A stretch of 64,000 bases of DNA, taken from Eriocheir sinensis (lineage: Eukaryota > Arthropoda > Malacostraca > Decapoda > Varunidae). Numbering within the stretch: the first letter of the stretch is position 1; every line of letters starts with the position of its first letter. Location of the stretch: NCBI RefSeq assembly GCF_024679095.1, contig NC_066549.1, forward strand, positions 4,365,714 to 4,429,713, written 5' to 3'. Below the pieces are notes generated by a model. The model was not told the DNA's origin and did no database searches. It was given only the letters and a program-made list of their open reading frames with translations. A program made the position numbers and the translations under genes. Positions 47,099 through 57,486 of this stretch are shown here, piece by piece.

Positions 47099-47449
47099 AA
47101 TATGCTTCCATTACATGTTGATACACGTTAGCGGGTGGTCTCACTTCATCCTTCCATTTAAACTGCTTCGCGTGGGACGTACTGCTAGGCTATGCTCGCT
47201 GGGCGCTGGATGCAAAGTGACGTGCAGTAAATCGCTTATGTTGTTTTTCAGTGAGGCGGTTTAGGATGAATGCAATGCTATACGAAAAACGCCAGTGATG
47301 TCGCTCTCTGAACTTCCCTGACTGTTTCCTCCGCGATTTTTCAACACATCGCTTCCCTCGTACATGTAGGAAACAGGTTCATGCCGTTTTTTAATACTAA
47401 CGCACCAGATCTCGTACTAGTGTCTCAAAGGTAGAGGCGGTTCGACTTT
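47098..47449. other. non-coding stretch
   Basis: Nothing recognised. Confidence 0.45.
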
Positions 47450-47690
47450 AAGGACCGTATTACTAAACATTTTGTCGCTTAAGTTCACCTATTTGACAAT
47501 TAAGGATTTCCTAGGACGATTGGGCATTTCCAGGAGTAGTTTTTTTTTGACCTGATGGTAGTTTGTCCCTTCTTCAGTACCATGAACCTAAAGAAACACT
47601 CATTAGAACTCAATTGCCTCCCTCTTTGACCTTTAGAAATAGTTGATGTTAGAAGCGAAATGGTCTTATAATACCAGCCTAAGTATTTTT
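47450..47690 (+). repeat. dispersed repeat family C, copy 5
   Basis: GGGCATTTCCAGGAGTAG, TGACCTGATGGTAGTTTG, CCATGAACCTAAAGAAACAC, CATTAGAACTCAATTG and TTTAGAAATAGTTGATGT. Confidence 0.87.
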
Positions 47691-47694
47691 GGTA

Positions 47695-47825
47695 TTTTCG
47701 AATTGATTTTTCTTTTTGGCCATTCCTCTCTACTCTATTCAGGAGCAGTAAGTAGCGGGCTTTTTTTTTTCATAATTGCTTTTTTTTTATGCCCTTGAAG
47801 TGTCTCCTCAGCTGTAAAAAACAAA
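47695..47825 (+). mobile_element. poly-A retroposon, copy 10
   Basis: GAATTGATTTTTCTTTTTGG, AGGAGCAGTAAGTAGCGGGC, GCCCTTGAAGTGTCTCCTC, A-rich end. It directly follows the family C repeat. Confidence 0.85.
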
Positions 47826-48317
47826 AATCTACAGCCTAGCTAAATGACATCGCGTGCAAAGGAAAACTTCAATAATACCTTTAATGCAAAAAAGAATGAA
47901 GAAACAGCTGACTTTCCATATAGCTAAACCGGGCTTCCGTAACAAAGATGGTGATGAAAATTGCTAAACTGTGATCTACTTTTGACGTTTATTCCATTTT
48001 TTCACTTATTCTTTACCTTACCACAACTTCCAAACCCGGACACGAGTTCAATTCCTCCGATGGAAAGAAGTAAACTGAAAACACAGACAAAAATGGCGGG
48101 ATCCCTCCTTGCCGGTGAAAAAGACGAGGCGGGTAATCGTGTTACTACCGGCGACACGCACACGAGGCACGCGAGAAAAAGGTCCGCCCTGCAACACAAA
48201 CACGGGGACGAGGCCGCTTCTTGCTCGCTGCTGGTTGTTCCTGGTGTGTTTTTGCTGCTGGTGGCGCTCCGATACGACTACGATGACTGCTCCCTCTGAT
48301 GATGCTCCTACTACTTC
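47826..48317. other. non-coding stretch
   Basis: A 112-residue frame (47961-48299) covers it; no motif supports a gene. Confidence 0.45.
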
Positions 48318-48326
48318 TACTACTAC

Positions 48327-48359
<33 letters not shown>

Positions 48360-48452
48360 TTTTTTACAGCAGAGGAGTCAGTTCAAGGGCATAAAAAAGG
48401 TAACAAATGTGAAAAAAAGCCCGCTACTCACTGCTCCTACTACTACTGCTAC

Positions 48453-48489
<37 letters not shown>

Positions 48490-48492
48490 AGC
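48318..48492. repeat. (TAC)n array split by a retroposon
   Basis: TAC runs at 48318-48356 and 48448-48490 flank retroposon copy 11, as if it inserted into one array. Confidence 0.9.
48357..48442 (-). mobile_element. poly-A retroposon, copy 11 (inside (TAC)n)
   Basis: Plus strand: TTTTTTACAGCAGAGGAGTC, AGTTCAAGGGC, AGCCCGCTACTCACTGCTCC; then TAC repeats resume. Confidence 0.87.
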
Positions 48493-48623
48493 TATTACTG
48501 TTGTTACCCCTACTAATATTATTAACACTGCAAATCAATAAAAATAAAGTAATAATAATGTTGCTAATATTGATAATACAAGTGTTTCTGCTGTCCCTAG
48601 TGTTGTTTCTGGCGCATCCCCAG

Positions 48624-48668
<45 letters not shown>

Positions 48669-48764
48669 TCGTTATCACGTTGGCCACTTTCTCTGCCAGT
48701 GGTGCTTTAGTATAATGCAATTTTTATTCATTGATTATTTGGTATACCAGCTTGTACATTTTTT
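48493..48764. other. non-coding with (AGT)n at 48625-48668
   Basis: No gene seen. Confidence 0.6.
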
Positions 48765-48896
48765 CCTTTTTTTTTTTTACAACAAAGGAGACAGCTCAAG
48801 GGCACACAAAAAAGGAAACAATAATATAAAAAAAAGCCCGCTACTCGCTGCTCCTAAAAAGAATCCAAAGAGGTGGCCGAAAGAAGGGTCAAAGTT
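48765..48896 (-). mobile_element. poly-A retroposon, copy 12
   Basis: Plus strand: T run, ACAACAAAGGAGACAGCTCA, AGCCCGCTACTCGCTGCTCC, AAAGAGGTGGCCGAAAG. Confidence 0.88.
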
Positions 48897-49067
48897 TTAG
48901 TAGAAGAGAATTAATCTGAAGCAGCGTCGCGGTATGTCAGAGTAATGGATTTCCACCACGACTATTTCAAGATTCCTCGCTTAAGTCCACTGTAATTCAC
49001 TTTTTTCTGATGTGCCTCTAAACCATCAATCGTGCAACGGCGGTGATTTTTTTCCCTCAGCCGGTTA
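48897..49067. other. non-coding spacer
   Basis: Nothing recognised. Confidence 0.45.
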
Positions 49068-49175
49068 CTTTTTTTTTTTTTTTTTTCGTCTGAACCTACA
49101 CGCCTTTAGGCTTCCTTGAGGGGCCCGTCATGGCGCAGGCAAGTGTTTATAGTGGCGCCATCTTCTCTTGAGGCG
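49068..49175 (-). mobile_element. tRNA-derived SINE, 3' fragment
   Basis: Plus strand: T run, then GGCTTCCTTGAGGGGCCCGT, CATGGCGCAGGCAAGTG and TTTATAGTGGCGCCATCTTC. It matches the 3' third of the SINE in reverse and stops at the same place as the 62630 fragment. Confidence 0.85.
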
Positions 49176-51070
49176 GACTGCACTTGTTCTGCCGCTGTGG
49201 AACCCTCGAGGCCGCCTACCCGCAAGCCATCATAATATCCCCAGCCAGCTGCTCCCCGCCAATGCCATATATAACACTACACTATCTCCAAAGTTATCGC
49301 GCTCCTCCACACAATTTTCTCAGCAGCAGCGCCTTCCCCCCCGTCCCCCAAACAAACCGGCATACCTCCCTCCTCCCTCCGCCCGCCGCCGCCGCCTCCC
49401 CGTCTTCCTCCAGCTCAGGGTCTCACGGTGATTAACAGGAGCGAAACATGGTTAAAAATGCAGCCTTAATGAGCAGCTTCCTCCGGCCTCCAGCTTACTT
49501 TAAAACATATTTCCTTACGGGGTGAAAGTATGTGCATGCAAACGTTTAATAAGTGCGAGAACTGCTTTAGAGAATTCCAGTAAATCTGTTCCCGGAAAAT
49601 ATGGAATGAATGTTTTCATCGTTTATACTTTGATGAGGTGCGAGGTAAAGAGAATGGAAGGTAGGTTCACCAGGGGGGGGGGGCGAGGTACCTAAATTTG
49701 TCTCTTCTGCGCATGACGTCAGGTGAAAGAAGGACTGAGCGGTGCGGTGTCCGGGCAGGGAAGAGAGCTCGGTCTCGCGCGCACCAGCCTCCTGACCTGA
49801 GCTCCTCACTCACTCTATGGGAAACTTAGCTAAAGTGTATTTTCTTTTGTATTGTGCGCGGTTGTCGATCAGTTTCTGTGAAAAGAAACATCATTAATCG
49901 GCTGCCAAGATATCAGGAACTTAGAAAGAAATGGATGGAAATATGTAATATGAAAAAATACTTATTCTCGAGCAGATTCTGTTGCCTTTTAGTGTAGTCG
50001 TCACATGCCGTAAAAGGAATAAACACTGGTATAAAATTAGATGTTGGTCACAGACGTTAGTTCTCCATCACTGAGTACAGACCAGGCTACCTGTCATTCT
50101 CTTTCACTTTAAATTTACACGTTTCTTTAGATGTCCGCGCTAATATTTGCCGTACCAATATGATGACCGGCGGCCGACCATATACGCCAGTCAAGCGCGC
50201 GGTATCTATTCTACCACAACTTAATTTCACGTGACGTTCACACCCTGCGCGGAACGGCCGGTGTGAGCCTACCTCCCCTCCTCTTTACCTTGATGAGGTG
50301 AAGGTTTGTAGGATACCGGCGGACATAGGAAAAAAAATAAGAGGGAAATGAAAATAATAACCATGGTGTGTGCCGCGGACTAGAACAGAAAAACAGAAAT
50401 AAAATGGAATTGAAAAAAAATAGAAATAAAAATGTTAAAAGTCTCGCCAACCTGGACCTGAACGAAGCGGAGCAGCCAGAAAGATTCTAAAAAAAATAAA
50501 GGGAATTCAAGTCTATAAACAACACTGAACTACTAAACCAAGAGTCCGTATATACATTAAAGGAGTTCCGACTTGAAAATCCTATACAAATTCACCTGTA
50601 AAGCGTAGCAATGAGGGAAAAAAATATACTAAAAAACATACAAAATATCTGAAATGGAACACAAAACCGCTGTATTTGAGACTCTGCCTAATAACGTAAG
50701 CAAACACATATACACTGAAATCATGGCCATGGAGAAACGCAACTAAACACACATATAACATACTACTAAAACTCGAATTCTGACGCGCAGGAAAAAAAAA
50801 CTAAGTAATGCATTTGGAAGCAGCTTTTACATTGAAGTTATGCCTCGGAACTTTGGCACAACAAGTTAACTCCGAGCATACATATCAAGGAAGGAAGAGC
50901 GTCACGCAAAAAAAACGGCCTTAGTCTCCACCCGGTCCGAGGCAACAGTTCTTCTCCTGCCCCGTCCGTCCTCCGCTTGCTGCCGGCCGTGTGTCTGCGC
51001 CGCCCTAGCCAACCTTAACTTTAGTCGGGAAATCCTTCTTGGAATTCACCAGCGCACTCCTTTGAGGAAA
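49176..51070. other. 1.9-kb non-coding stretch, no gene seen
   Basis: The first 260 bp are GC-rich with an 87-residue Arg/Pro-rich open frame (49168-49431) lacking motifs. A G run lies at 49670-49683. The rest is AT-leaning and unremarkable. Confidence 0.45.
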
Positions 51071-51071
51071 A

Positions 51072-51137
<66 letters not shown>
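51071..51137. repeat. (TC)n microsatellite
   Basis: About 33 units. Confidence 0.96.
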
Positions 51138-51138
<1 letters not shown>

Positions 51139-51184
51139 GGGATCAGCACTCCCTCTATGAACATCCTCTATGGCAGGCACTAAA

Positions 51185-51280
51185 AATAAAATTGGCCCGT
51201 GCCACTAAAGGGTTGGAGCCACTCTCCCCCCCCCCATGAGAACATACTGGCGCTATGGGCAGTAGGAGATAAATTGTCAT
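51185..51280 (+). mobile_element. tRNA-derived SINE, diverged 3' fragment
   Basis: GCCCGTGCCACTAAAGGGTT, GGAGCCACTC, then ACTGGCGCTATGGGCAGTAG correspond to the 3' part of the SINE. Confidence 0.6.
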
Positions 51281-51301
51281 TGATTTCTCGTATAGCCTAG
51301 C

Positions 51302-51304
<3 letters not shown>

Positions 51305-51343
<39 letters not shown>
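51305..51343. repeat. (TC)n microsatellite
   Basis: About 19 units. Confidence 0.95.
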
Positions 51344-51346
<3 letters not shown>

Positions 51347-51600
51347 ATCCTACCTCTCTTTACCATCCCTGCTAATCCTCCTTCCTCTCCCTCCCGCCAA
51401 CGTGACCTCATTACCCACAACGGCTTATTATATTCTTCCTCCCTGTTGTCCCCTCTTACGCCTCGCCAATAATCCCTTTGCCCGTCTTTTCTCTCTGCAC
51501 CGCGCTGAAAAAGGTAATAAAAAGCCGTGGCGTGGTTAGTTGCGTTTTAGCTTCTGTTTTTGTGTGGTTCTTCATCCCCTCACTCACTTATATACGTATT
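51344..51600 (-). repeat. dispersed repeat D, inverted copy
   Basis: Carries CCCTGCTAATCCTCCTTCCT, CGTGACCTCATTACCCACAA, TTACGCCTCGCCAAT and TGTGTGGTTCTTCATCCCCT, which are the inverse of blocks at 8440-8700 in the inverse order. Confidence 0.85.
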
Positions 51601-51755
51601 TCTTAATCTGTTGTTTTGTCTTTATCGTTTTTCTTGTCCTTCCTTCTTTCCCTCCTTCCCTCTTTCTTAATCTTCTTCTACTTCCATGCCTTTCTGTGTC
51701 TGTCTTTCTCTGTCCGTCTATCTGTCTGTCTGTCTCTCTCTTTCTCTCTCATGCA
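51601..51755. repeat. pyrimidine-rich spacer
   Basis: TTCC/TCTG repeats, continuing the style of the poly-pyrimidine side of repeat D. Confidence 0.6.
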
Positions 51756-51801
51756 ACACACACACACACACACACACACATACACACACACACACACACA
51801 C
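51756..51801. repeat. (CA)n microsatellite
   Basis: About 22 units with one TA interruption. Confidence 0.95.
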
Positions 51802-51975
51802 TTAAAGCTCCACTGATTGAGAGCTGAGAAATGAAGGTCACATAAGAGACGCTTTAAAAAGAAAATATTAAATGAAAGTTCTATATTCTGGTTACCAAGA
51901 TTAGGTACAAAAAGCAGAAAAAAATCGGGTTGTGTGGAAGTGAAGGTATTAAAGGGAGTGGACATTAAACGAGTC

Positions 51976-52012
51976 AGCAGTAGTAGTGGTGGTAGTAGTA
52001 GTAGTAGTAGTA

Positions 52013-52048
<36 letters not shown>

Positions 52049-52262
52049 GAGGAGGAGGAGGAGGAGGAGGAGGAGGAGGAGGAGCAAGGTGAAGAAGAAA
52101 AAGCAGAAAGAAGAAGAAAAAAGAACATGAACAAGAACAAGAAGAAAAGCAAGACGAAAAAGAAGAAAACGAAGCAGAAAAAGAAAAAAAAGAAAAAAAA
52201 GAAAAAAAGCAAGAATAAGAACAAGAAGATGAAGAAAAAGAAGACAAAAAAAGATGAAAAAA
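51976..52262. repeat. (AGT)n-(AGG)n-(GAA)n compound tract
   Basis: AGT to about 52048, AGG to about 52086, then interrupted GAA/AAGAAC repeats. Confidence 0.95.
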
Positions 52263-52574
52263 AAAACGTTAATGACCATGAAGACGATTGAAAAAAAAAA
52301 GTTAGCAGGAGTTAAATATCTGCATGTCGTTCATAATTAATACGAAGAGCAAAAACTTTAAAAAAATGTTCCTGCTCAAATAAAATAGTGTTATTCTGTA
52401 CCATCATTTAACGACGAACTCGATATCCAGACCCACAAAGCAATCTTCCACTCTTTCACAATTTGAACCGATTAAAAATTTCCAAGTACGAATTATGTCT
52501 TTCCTCCAGATCGTTTCCACTATTCCCTGCGTCTCAGCCAGTTGGTAATATTCTGTTGGTAATATTCAGCTGGT
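52263..52574. other. non-coding stretch
   Basis: Ends with a small triplication of GGTAATATTC-type words (52545-52575). No gene seen. Confidence 0.45.
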
Positions 52575-52721
52575 ATTAGGGTATCAGGACACCTCCCGAA
52601 ATTGACCCCTCTTTCGGCCACCTCTTTGGATTCTTTTGTAGGAGCAGCGAGTAACGGGCTTTTTTTTATTATTGTTTCCTTTTTTGTGCCCTTGAGCTGT
52701 CTCCTTTGTTGTAAAAAAAAT
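52575..52721 (+). mobile_element. poly-A retroposon, copy 13
   Basis: GGTATCAGGACACCTCCCGA, AGGAGCAGCGAGTAACGGGC, GCCCTTGAGCTGTCTCCTTT, A run. Confidence 0.88.
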
Positions 52722-52732
52722 AGGTGGTAATA

Positions 52733-52862
52733 TCCCGTTTTTACAGTAAAGGAGGAAGCTCAAGGGAAAAAATATATGGTCAAAGATCCCCGCTAATCAC
52801 TGCTCCTATGAAATAAGGTATAGAGGACTGGCCAAAAGAGAGGTCAATTTGAGCTGGTAATA
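52733..52862 (-). mobile_element. poly-A retroposon, copy 14
   Basis: Plus strand: TTTTTACAGTAAAGGAGGAA, GCTCAAGGG, CCGCTAATCACTGCTCCTAT, AAAAGAGAGGTCAATTTGAG. Tail to tail with copy 13, 11 bp apart. Confidence 0.85.
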
Positions 52863-52899
52863 TCCGATGCAACGCAGCCTATATTGTCTGACTACATTA

Positions 52900-53043
52900 C
52901 CAAGACACCTCTCCACCCGAATTGACCTCTCTTTTGGCTACTCTTTACTCTTATCTTTTATAGGAGCGGCGAGTAGCGGGCTTTTTTTTTTTGTACTCTT
53001 TTTATTGCCCTTGAGCCGTGGCCTCGGATGTTGAAAAAAAAAA
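52900..53043 (+). mobile_element. poly-A retroposon, copy 15
   Basis: AAGACACCTCTCCACCCGAA, TAGGAGCGGCGAGTAGCGGG, GCCCTTGAGCCGTGGCCTC, A run. Confidence 0.87.
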
Positions 53044-53134
53044 TCCTCTAAGGCGCTTCTGAACGAACACAACACCGCACGAGGGGACACACAGATGCCG
53101 CTAAATGTGGCTGTCATAATTCCCTGTTTTTTTA

Positions 53135-53368
53135 TCACAAATTCTTTTTTCTATCGCCACAAGAACGAATATATAACTCGCGGCGGCACAGCCCACCCTC
53201 GAGCAATCTTTTATTCTTGGCCGCACGCTGGCCAGAATCGGTCCCATTAAATTCACCAATATCGTTTCCCGGCTCCGGAGCGCTGAACATTTTTACGAAC
53301 ACTGTGTATTTTGTTTCACTGTACAATGGCGACAAGAGAACTGCTTCATCGACGTTAATATTCACCAT
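53135..53368 (-). CDS. candidate exon with fibronectin-III-like segment
   Basis: A 77-codon ATG frame reads LLSPLYSETKYTVFVKMFSA followed by PEPGNDIGEFNGTDSGQRAA. The pattern L-x-P-x-x-x-Y-T-V-F-V resembles strands F and G of a fibronectin type III domain, as in receptor tyrosine phosphatases and cell-adhesion proteins. There is no polypyrimidine tract upstream on the minus strand and no good donor after it, so it may be a pseudo-exon or chance. Confidence 0.28.
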   Translation of the reverse strand: MVNINVDEAVLLSPLYSETKYTVFVKMFSAPEPGNDIGEFNGTDSGQRAAKNKRLLEGGLCRRELYIRSCGDRKKNL

Positions 53369-53744
53369 TTTTCTGCTTCATATCCTTGAACTACATATTT
53401 TTTCTTTCAGCTATTTTTTTTTCTGTCAAGTATTCAGTCTGCGATCCCACGTAACGGTGTGAGGCTGATTCCTTACGGCTTACTCTATGCAGCCGAGGGA
53501 AAAGCAGCAGGATATACCTTTTTTCTGCTTTTCTGGTTTCTTTTTAACTGTTTTTTACGCTAGAATCTAAAATTAGCGCCTCACCCATTCTGGTCGTGTT
53601 GATCTTTCTCTCATTCTTTTGCCGCTTTCTTGCTTATAGTTTTTGCAAGCCTTACTTCTTCTATCATGTATTTGTCTGATTGCATTTTCGTGCTACCGCG
53701 CTTCTCCATAAATAGTTTAGTTTCTGAAATGAGTTTACAGAAGT
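53369..53744. other. non-coding stretch
   Basis: T-rich; nothing recognised. Confidence 0.45.
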
Positions 53745-54003
53745 GGAGAAAGAAGAGGAGGAGGAGGAGGAGGAGGAGGAGGACGAGAATAACGAGGAGT
53801 TCGAGGTAGAGGGGAGGACGAGGAGGCGGCAGAAGAGAAGTAAGAGGCGAAAGGAGGTGAAGGAAGATGAGAAGAAGAAGGAGGAGGAGGAGTAAAGTAA
53901 GAGGCGGAAGAAGGAGGAGGAAGATGAGAAAGAGGAGGAGGAGGAGGAGTTAAAGTAAGAGGCGGAAGGAGGAGGAGGAGGAGGAGGAGGAGGAGGAGGA
54001 AAA
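53745..54003. repeat. (GGA)n polypurine tract
   Basis: AGG/GAGG repeats with GAGGCGGAAG-type units repeated three times. Confidence 0.92.
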
Positions 54004-54180
54004 AATAGATTGCAAGTTCCAATACTGTGAGCCTCATAGCTTACAACGAGGCTTTTTCCCCTGGGCCATGCTGACTTGTTGCTGGTATCAAGTAAATAAG
54101 AGTGAGAATCCCTCTTCCCGCTCTCTCCTTCTCTCTTTGATACGTTAGCAGCAGCAGAAAAGAAGGCAGAACAGCAGAAG
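54004..54180. other. non-coding spacer
   Basis: Nothing recognised. Confidence 0.45.
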
Positions 54181-54541
54181 CAAGCAGACGGGGGAGACCA
54201 TGAAACAGGAAGGTGAATGTTATCAAAAGTACTTCAAAAACAAGCAGACGGGGGGGAAACCATGAAACAGGAAGGAGAATGTTATCAAAAGTACTTCAAA
54301 AACAAGCAGACGGGGAAAACCATGAAACAGGAAGGAGAATGTTATCAAAAGTACTTCAAAAACAAGCAGACGGGGGGGAAACCATGAAATAGGAAGGAGA
54401 ATGTTATCAAAAGTACATCAAAAACAAGCAGACGGGGGGAAATCATGAAACAGGAAGGATAATGTTATCAAAAGTACTTCAAAAACATGCAGGCGGGGAA
54501 AATCATGAAACAGAAGGGAAAATGTTATCAAAATTACTTCA
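54181..54541. repeat. 60-bp minisatellite, six copies
   Basis: Each unit begins CAAGCAGACGGGG and contains ACCATGAAACAGGAAGG, AATGTTATCAAAA and GTACTTCAAAAA. G-run length varies between copies (60-62 bp). The last copy has drifted most. Confidence 0.94.
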
Positions 54542-54641
54542 GATATTGGTATGAGGTAGGCCAGTCAATTATAAAGAGAGGAAAGGGAAAGCACGTACTA
54601 ACATTAAACAAAAATAACACAAAAATAGGGCAAGAATACTG

Positions 54642-54673
<32 letters not shown>

Positions 54674-54849
54674 AAAGAATCACATTTCCAGGTGTCGAGA
54701 ACAGAAGTGCCGGTCGCGCAGCACCCCGGGACAGGCAGGGGCAGAGTTGCATTCCTCGTTGCCTGCATTCTTCCACTCTGCGTTTCCCAGCTTTCTAATT
54801 TCCTTGTGGCTTTTTTTTATTCTTTTTACTTTTATTTATTTGTTCTCTC
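54542..54849. other. non-coding with (CA)n at 54641-54671
   Basis: No gene seen. Confidence 0.55.
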
Positions 54850-55230
54850 CTCTTCTTTGTTCTATCTTCCGCTTCTATTTTTCCCTTGTTTCTCCTGACC
54901 TTTTTTTTTTTTTTCTCCTCCTTCGCCTTTCCCTACTTGCTGCTTTCCTACCGCTTTTTACATTCATTTCGCCTCAGTTTTCCTCATTGTTACATCCTCG
55001 TTTCTATTTTCCCCGTTTCTCCTTACCTGTTTTTTTTTTACGAGTACTTTCTCCTCCTTCGCCTTTCCCTACCTGCTACCTTCCTTACGCTTTTTACTTT
55101 AACTTCGGCTTTATTTTCCTCTTTGTTCTATCTCCCGTTTCTATTTTCCCTGTTTCTCCTGACGTGTCTTTTGCTTTCGCCTTCTCCGCCTTTCCCTTCC
55201 TGCTGCTTTCCTTAATCTACCTTCGCTTCA
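54850..55230. repeat. pyrimidine-rich tandem repeat, about 130-bp period
   Basis: CCTTCGCCTTTCCCTAC and CGTTTCTATTTTCCC recur three times (about 54920, 55056, 55184). Confidence 0.8.
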
Positions 55231-55690
55231 ACGCCTCGACGAAAACACGACGAACGAGCGAGGCCAGCGAGACAAAGCGAGGTATCCTGAGAACCACGAG
55301 GCTCTCCACCAACAGTGACAAAGGCATCCTCGCCACTCCTCCCTCTCCCCTTCCACACTTCCTCCATTTCTCTGCTCACCCCTACCACAGCCACCCCACA
55401 CGTAGTGCCACACGGCCCATTGTCAGTGACCTGAACCACACAGAAGGCTCGCATTTCACCGAATAAAGAGCAGGAGGGAGGTGGGAGCGGAATTACTTCA
55501 CACTCGCCTCGCTTCCCGTCGCGGACACCATGCGAAGAGTGCAACGGAGTGAATAGAGAGAGGAAAACACAAGTGCTGTTAAATGCTCATGCCACCGTTG
55601 CCCACCTCCCTGATCCATGCCACGCGTGCAGCTGCGTCTGGTTTGTCCATACAGCCAGGAATGACGTCAACCGAGGGGGCATATAGTACA
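55231..55690. other. mixed stretch; possible tail of an open frame followed by AATAAA
   Basis: The plus frame that crosses the pyrimidine repeat continues as a Thr/Ser/Arg-rich segment to a stop at 55464-55466, where AATAAA begins. The adjacency is suggestive of a transcript end but most of the frame is repeat-derived. Confidence 0.25.
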
Positions 55691-55912
55691 GTGGGCCGCC
55701 TCAAGAACGCAAGTGGCGGCGTACCTCAGAGACCGGACGCAGGTGACGGCATAACTAGGAGACAAGAGGCAGGTGACGGAAAACCCAAGACAGGAGGCAG
55801 GTGGGGGAATAGAGACAGGAGGTAAGGGGCGGCATAACTAAGAGACAGGAGACAGGTGGCGGTATATAGCTGAGAAACAAGACCAAGGTGGCGGTAGCTA
55901 AGGAGGAGTGCG
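55691..55912. repeat. minisatellite of about 29-32 bp
   Basis: Diverged units of the form GGAGACA-GAGGCAGGTG-CGG-ATAACTAA recur about seven times. Confidence 0.85.
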
Positions 55913-55968
55913 GCGAGGAGTCGAGAACCGGCCTCTTGCAGACTCCTTACGTTCTTATGTTCTTATGT
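55913..55968 (+). mobile_element. probable LINE 3' end
   Basis: GAACCGGCCTCTTGCAGACT is followed by CCTTACGTTCTTATGTTCTT, an 8-bp TTATGTTC repeat. CR1/L2-group elements end in short tandem repeats rather than poly-A, so this looks like a LINE or LINE-dependent SINE terminus. Only the end is present. Confidence 0.5.
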
Positions 55969-56535
55969 AATTGTAGAAATGCTTAGTGTGAAAATGACCT
56001 CCCTCCCCACCCCTCCCCACACCCCGTCCCAGACATCAACATCGATACACTCATCCATGCATATTCACATCTACATCCATGTTTCCACACATTAACACAC
56101 GCACACACGCACGCACACACATTATTTATCTATTTATTTATTCATTTATTTAAAAGCGGCTATGACTGACTTTGACATTATGGAAACTGGCTTTTGAAAG
56201 AATTATTAAACAGATAAAATCATAATGTCGATTCTTTCAAAGTTACAACCCAGTCAGTGAAATTCAAAATCAGTTCATCACTTTAATGTGTTGAGTCAGG
56301 GAATTATATTTATACTTTTTTTTTCTTTTTTACACAGCAATAATAAATAAGACGAGAAAATTGCGTTTGCTTTAGATTGCTCAATAAACGAAGTTACCCG
56401 AACATATATTTAGGTTTTACTCCTCCTCCTCCTCCTTCTCTCCTGTCTTATCTTCCTTTTTTTTCTCCAATTTCTCCTCCTATTCCTCCTCTTTCGCTTG
56501 TCATGTTTTTTTTATTTATTTTACTTCTTTCTCCT
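55969..56535. other. non-coding stretch
   Basis: (CACG/CA)n at 56095-56122 and (TTAT)n at 56123-56152. No gene seen. Confidence 0.5.
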
Positions 56536-56676
56536 CTCATTCACACCCACACCAACAACCGCACACCCACAACCCACACCTCCACACACCCACACCCACC
56601 CACATCCACATCCACCCACTCACACACATCCATCCACCCACCCACCCACACCCACACACATCCACACATACACACG
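56536..56676. repeat. CCCACA/CCACAT-rich tandem tract
   Basis: Interrupted CACCCACA units; translations are Thr/His/Pro repeats. Confidence 0.85.
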
Positions 56677-57305
56677 TGGAAGTCACCCTCGAGCGCCTGT
56701 CCCCCGAGATCCGCCAGGCTGGAGGTGCAAGCGATGCGACAGAGCCAAATGGTATTGCTTCCCGATGCTCTGTAGGGCTCTCGAGGGGCCGCTCCTTCCC
56801 CGTGCTGCTCTTTTTACACCGCCTCGCCTCGACCTTTTCATCTCCTCCTCTTTCTTTCCCTCCTCTCCCTTTCACACTCACCTTCCCTTCACACTCCATC
56901 AATGCCGAAACGTGTATTCCTTCCAGCAATCTTTACGGCCGCCATTCATCCCCTCTCTCCATCCCGCACTCTCCCACACACCGCTTCCTCATGATCCCTC
57001 GTTTTCCCTCACACCGCTCCATCAGATTCTCCTTTAACGCCCCATTTCTCGTCCCCTCGCACCTGCTTCCTCTTATGGACTTGCCTTGACACCCTTTTTT
57101 TTCGCACCTTTGTTTCCCGCCGCTTTGTCTACAGGAGCACGAGGCAATACAAGGCTACAGAGCTCCAGGAGAAAGCACCAAGATGAGAGAGAGACTGACG
57201 ACGGAGCAGCGGCATGAACTCCATTTGCCTTCCCTCACTGGATCAATAGTGACGCATGTTTCTTCTCCTTTCATTTATTCTTACTCACAATTTTATCTCT
57301 CCTGC
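56677..57305. other. C/T-rich stretch, no supported gene
   Basis: Two overlapping frames (plus 56676-57089; minus 56537-56929) are open for 130-137 codons. Neither has a motif and both strands cannot be coding. Confidence 0.4.
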
Positions 57306-57480
57306 ACTATGCTTATCTAACAACCTACCGCAATGTATTAACCAAGCAAGGAATCATTTAGCCAACCGAAACCAACCGAAATTGATCTCTCTTCTGGTCT
57401 CTTTTTTTTTCTTTTTTTTCTTTTTTTCTTTTCTTTTCTTCTTGTTTTCTCCGCATTATTTCTCTTTCTCTCCTCTCACG
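57306..57480 (+). repeat. 5'-extension of the poly-A retroposon family plus T/C tract
   Basis: CTATGCTTATCTAACAACCT, then CAATGTATTAACCAAGCAAG and TTTAGCCAACCGAAACC match 60933-61005. Next comes CGAAATTGATCTCTCTTCTG (retroposon 5' part), which dissolves into a T/C tract. Confidence 0.7.
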
Positions 57481-57486
57481 ATTCAG

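Noticed and set aside
47961..48299. 112-codon plus frame as a gene
   Set aside because: No motif, no splice or promoter context, and another frame is open for a similar length over the same DNA.
54181..54541. CRISPR-like array
   Set aside because: Units are contiguous 60-bp copies without unique spacers. The 57-bp and 106-bp arrays are rejected for the same reason, and the DNA is eukaryotic in character.
55440..55475. Transcript end defined by a stop codon next to AATAAA
   Set aside because: The hexamer is common by chance and most of the upstream frame is a pyrimidine tandem repeat. I kept it only as a low-confidence note.
56537..57089. Overlapping 130-179-codon frames on both strands
   Set aside because: They begin in a CCCACA repeat and continue through C/T-rich DNA; no motif and mutually incompatible.
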